Shown in pieces: positions 60,959-64,000 of a stretch of DNA of 64,000 nucleotides (the stretch's first letter is position 1; every line of letters starts with the position of its first letter). Position numbers and translations under genes: made by a program. The notes below the pieces were generated by a model. The model did not search any database. It saw only the letters and a program-made list of their open reading frames with translations, and had not been told where the DNA came from. Source of the DNA: Wolfiporia cocos (Eukaryota; Basidiomycota; Agaricomycetes; Polyporales; Phaeolaceae); the NCBI GenBank assembly GCA_029448655.1, contig JACCLO010000011.1:1798001-1862000 (forward strand), written 5' to 3'.

Positions 60959-61323
60959 TGTTTTACATTGGCATTTGTGTTATCGCACGTTATGTCGTTC
61001 TTCCTCTGTATATATGTTTAGTCTCGAGCCTCGACTGCAAAGCCATCTTTAGAATCTAGATAGCCGTGAGCTTATCTCAGTCGAGGTGATGGTACAACGA
61101 CTCTATTACAGTACCTAGATAGCCGTGAGCTTATCTACGTAGTACTGTGTGTAAGTATACGAGGCGATTGTGTATTATAGAGTAAGAAACATACCTCAGT
61201 CGAGGTGATGGTACAACGACTGAGGAAAGAGAGAAACGAAGTGAGCGAGGCTATATGAACCAATCTACACGTGATATTGACAGGTTGGCATTCGATGACG
61301 ATGGGACATATCTAGTGACGACA
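60959..61323 (-). repeat. 3' LTR of the copia element, outer limit uncertain
   Basis: On the minus strand, a purine-rich tract (GAGGGGGAG) after the polyprotein is followed by TGTCGTCACTAG, the expected LTR start, which puts one LTR end at 61323. The other end is placed tentatively at a TGT at 60959. Inside are two short duplications: a 22-nt unit at 61056-61077 and 61115-61136, and a 27-nt unit at 61076-61102 and 61195-61221, perhaps promoter elements. The second LTR lies outside the window, so this cannot be checked here. Confidence 0.55.
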
Positions 61324-61418
61324 CTCCCCCTCAGCGCGAACAAGGGAAAGCGGTGAATGAAGGTGAGGTGAATGAAGGTGAAAGGAGGAGAGTACTAAAA
61401 GGTGAAAGGAGGAGAGTA

Positions 61419-64000
61419 CTAACACTCCCCCTGGGATGGAAGACGGAGACCCATGCGGTGTCGCAGCGTGAGGAAAGTTTTACGTGGCAGAGGTTTGGTG
61501 AACGCATCGGCGAGATTGAAATGGGAGGGAACGTAGCGGACAACGAGAGAGCGAGAATCGACGAACTCGCGAAGTTGATGCCACTTGATATCAATGTGTT
61601 TGACACGCGAGTGTAGTGCAGAGTCCTGAGAGAGCCGAATGCCACCAGTGCTATCACAGAGGAGAGGGGTAGCCTCCGAGGGAGTGAAAAACAGTTCCGT
61701 GAGCAGATGGCGGAGCCATATCGCCTCATGGGAAGCTGCAGACGCGGCAACGTACTCAGCTTCAGTAGTGGACGAAGAGACGGTGGCTTGTTTTCGAGCA
61801 GACCAGGACACCAGACCAGAGCCGAGGGAGAAGCAGTAGCCGGAGATGGAGCGACGAGTGTCCAGACACGAGGCATGGCTGGCATCCGAAAAGCCGGAGA
61901 GAGCTGCAGCAGGGGTCCCACCAAGAACGAGACGGAGATCGCGAGTACCCTTAAGATAACGGATGACACGTTTGGCAGCATCCCAGTGCGCACGTCCGTA
62001 GCAGTCGAGGAATTGGCTAAGCTGTTGGACGGCGAGTGCAATGTCCGGCCGAGTACCAATGGCAAGATACATGAGGCAGCCGACCAAAGTGCGGTAAGGG
62101 AGGCGGGCAACGCTATCGCGTTCGACATCGGACTTAGGGGAGTGCTCGCGACGAGAGAGTCGGAGGCCAGCATCCATGGGGGTACTGACAGGATTAGCAT
62201 CCTGCATGCAAAATTGGGAGACAAGTCGGTCAATGAGAGCACACTGAGAGAGAGAAACCTCGCGCGTAGCGCGATTTCGTTCAATGGCGATCCCAATGCA
62301 GAACCTGGCCTCACCGAGGTCGGAGATCTGCCACTCCTCCCGAAGCTCGGCTTTGAATCGGCTAGCGGCTTCCCGGGTAGACGCTCCAAGGAGAAAGTCG
62401 TCGACGTGGACACCAGCGATAACAATGCCTTCGTCAGTTCTCCGATAATAGATGCAGAACTCACAAGACAGGCGCGTGAAACCAAGGCTAGTGAGGCGGG
62501 CATGCATTGTCTTATTCCACACTCGGCCACCCTGCTTCATGCCATAGAGCCCCTTGTGCAACTCCCAGACCCAGTCCTCCTTTCCAGGCTCCGCAAAACC
62601 AGGAGGCTGCTCCATATAACAGACTTCATCATCAGGCAAGAGGCCATAAAGGAAAGCGGTCTTGACATCTAGCTGGTGAATCTCCCAGTCGTTTGCAGCA
62701 GCAAGGTGAAGCAAGGCACGGAATGACTCCATACGCATGGTGGGGGAGGACGTGTGGTGGTAGTCCTGACCGAAGACTGCCTCATAACCCTTGCAGACCC
62801 ATCGTGCCTTGAAGCGGACGGGGTTGCCAAGTTCGTCACGCTTAAGACGGAAGACGGGCCGACCCTTCAGAATACGACGACCAGAGGGGACTTGAGAGCG
62901 AGGGACAAGTTTGTAAACATTGAGGTCCCGAATGGATTGAAACTCGTCAAGGAGGGCACGTCGCCACTGATCAGCGTAGGGGCTCGCAAAGGCTTCACGG
63001 AGGGTTGCTGGATCACCAGGGTACGCGGCATCGATAGTCAGCTGCCCGTCAGCAGAGAGAGCGGCGAGGAGCTCGTCGACTTCCGGAATAGGCGCGAGGG
63101 ACTGGTTAGGAGGAACTGGAGAGGCAGGACATGAAGCAGGGCATGAGACTGGGGAAGGAGAAGTGACAGACGAGCGACGGGAGGAGCGGCCAGAGGTAGG
63201 TGGAGAGACAGGCGGAGCATCATGCACAGACGCACCAGAGAGGGCACGCAGACGGGCAGAGCGGCGCAACGGAGGTGGATCGATTGGAGCGGGAGAAGGA
63301 ATTTGACCTGGAGAGGCAACAGGAGGGTCATCATCAGGGACAGGAGTGGGAGGTGACGCAGGTTCCAAATTGGCAGCCGGCACTGCAACTGGAACTGGGG
63401 CCTCATGGGACTCGATGAATGCAACATGGTACGAGGAGATAACTTTGTGTGTCGCACGATGATAACAGCGATACGCCTTTGAATGTTGGTCATAGCCAAC
63501 AAGCACGCATTCAATAGAGCGAGCGTAAATTTTAGGGTTATGATTGTTTTGAATGAGGACAAAGGCACGCGAGCCAATTTCACGAAGGTGGGACAAGTCC
63601 GGGGCGTAGCCATGCCAGAGGTGGTAGGGTGTCTTGCCAACAGGAAGTGAACGAGATAAAGTACGGACTGTGAGGTAGTTTGCAGTGAGAAGACACTCGT
63701 CCCACCGATTGGGAGGTAGGCAACAGTCAATGCGCATGGCGCGTGCACGGTTCATGAGGGTGAGGTGGAGACGTTCAACACGTCCATTTTGCGCAGATGT
63801 GTATGGGCTGGTCAGTCGCCAGGAGGTTCCGCGTGACGACAGGAAGGATTTGAAGTCAGCGGAGAGGAGTTCACCATTGTCAATCTGTACTGTACGGACA
63901 CGCTCCCCTGTCTCCACTTCTCGAGCAGCCACCCATGCCTTGAAGTAGGCAAGTGCGACAGACTTCGAAGGGATAGGGATGGACCAGGAGTAGGAGGAAA
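61419..64000 (-). CDS. Ty1/copia retrotransposon polyprotein, N-terminal part outside the window
   Basis: Open across the whole stretch (more than 850 codons without a stop) and still open at the right edge. Domain order, integrase before reverse transcriptase, marks it as Ty1/copia. The integrase part has YTSAQNGRVERLHLTLMNRA and LWHGYAPDLSHLREIGSRAF. The reverse transcriptase has VFRLKRDELGNPVRFKARWV, HQLDVKTAFLYGLLPDDEVC, YMEQPPGFAEPGKEDWVWEL and the catalytic HVDD where most copia elements have YVDD. RNase H gives SWSARKQATVSSSTTEAEYV and LHSRVKHIDIKWHQLREFV. The stop codon lies 95 nt from the LTR, and a 22-nt duplication with a second CACTCCCCCT tract lies between. Lack of damage suggests a young insertion. 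No ATG near 63932 should be taken as the start. Confidence 0.93.
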   Translation of the reverse strand, partial: SSYSWSIPIPSKSVALAYFKAWVAAREVETGERVRTVQIDNGELLSADFKSFLSSRGTSWRLTSPYTSAQNGRVERLHLTLMNRARAMRIDCCLPPNRWDECLLTANYLTVRTLSRSLPVGKTPYHLWHGYAPDLSHLREIGSRAFVLIQNNHNPKIYARSIECVLVGYDQHSKAYRCYHRATHKVISSYHVAFIESHEAPVPVAVPAANLEPASPPTPVPDDDPPVASPGQIPSPAPIDPPPLRRSARLRALSGASVHDAPPVSPPTSGRSSRRSSVTSPSPVSCPASCPASPVPPNQSLAPIPEVDELLAALSADGQLTIDAAYPGDPATLREAFASPYADQWRRALLDEFQSIRDLNVYKLVPRSQVPSGRRILKGRPVFRLKRDELGNPVRFKARWVCKGYEAVFGQDYHHTSSPTMRMESFRALLHLAAANDWEIHQLDVKTAFLYGLLPDDEVCYMEQPPGFAEPGKEDWVWELHKGLYGMKQGGRVWNKTMHARLTSLGFTRLSCEFCIYYRRTDEGIVIAGVHVDDFLLGASTREAASRFKAELREEWQISDLGEARFCIGIAIERNRATREVSLSQCALIDRLVSQFCMQDANPVSTPMDAGLRLSRREHSPKSDVERDSVARLPYRTLVGCLMYLAIGTRPDIALAVQQLSQFLDCYGRAHWDAAKRVIRYLKGTRDLRLVLGGTPAAALSGFSDASHASCLDTRRSISGYCFSLGSGLVSWSARKQATVSSSTTEAEYVAASAASHEAIWLRHLLTELFFTPSEATPLLCDSTGGIRLSQDSALHSRVKHIDIKWHQLREFVDSRSLVVRYVPSHFNLADAFTKPLPRKTFLTLRHRMGLRLPSQGEC

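Noticed and set aside
61707..62672. 321-codon plus-strand frame
   Set aside because: Antisense of the copia reverse transcriptase/RNase H region, which has clear motifs.
1..64000. tRNA, rRNA or CRISPR-like arrays
   Set aside because: I looked for T-loop GGTTCGA-type signatures with partner stems and for regularly spaced repeats; isolated GGTTCGA strings (for example in the hAT element) had no cloverleaf context.

Overview
The window is nuclear DNA of a filamentous basidiomycete, most likely an Agaricomycete. Almost every gene is split by short introns (mostly 44-90 nt, GT...AG), and the protein families fit: a biliverdin phytochrome hybrid kinase, a velvet factor, a Zn2Cys6 regulator, an MSB2-type mucin, a BOR1-type borate transporter and fungal transposons. 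I rebuilt the gene models by hand from splice sites, reading-frame phase and family motifs; the exon lists are in the evidence fields.

Layout. 0-6.2 kb: 3' part of a borate transporter, a histidine-acid-phosphatase-like membrane protein with a 6-nt microexon, and a velvet factor on the minus strand. 9.4-15.3 kb: two convergent, paralogous DHA1 multidrug transporters with matching intron positions. 16.8-22.5 kb: two tandem minus-strand genes with an N-terminal NYN (PIN-like ribonuclease) domain and C-terminal winged-helix-like repeats. 22.7-24.7 kb: a MITE and degenerate inverted repeats. 25.2-26.6 kb: IWR1 (RNA polymerase II nuclear import). 28.5-34.3 kb: a 20-exon phytochrome hybrid histidine kinase. 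35.0-38.6 kb and 44.6-45.9 kb: two more NYN proteins, separated by a transposon field (palindromic element, hAT element with 8-bp TSD, Tc1/mariner element with an apparently complete transposase and an opposite-strand second ORF). 46.4-48.6 kb: Zn2Cys6 regulator. 51.4-56.0 kb: MSB2-like signalling mucin. 56.8-57.4 kb: ribosomal protein uL23. 58.5-59.5 kb: DUG3-like glutamine amidotransferase. 60.2-64.0 kb: a relic Tc1/mariner element, an LTR, and a Ty1/copia polyprotein that runs off the right edge.

Together: a velvet regulator and a phytochrome (physically linked pathways in Aspergillus) lie about 22 kb apart, with four members of an expanding NYN family around the phytochrome. The four NYN genes share architecture and three intron positions. 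They fall into two subfamilies: A/B keep the GDxD acidic motif, C/D replace it with ADGG. They are the best candidate here for an undescribed RNA-targeting system. I saw no tRNA, rRNA or CRISPR.
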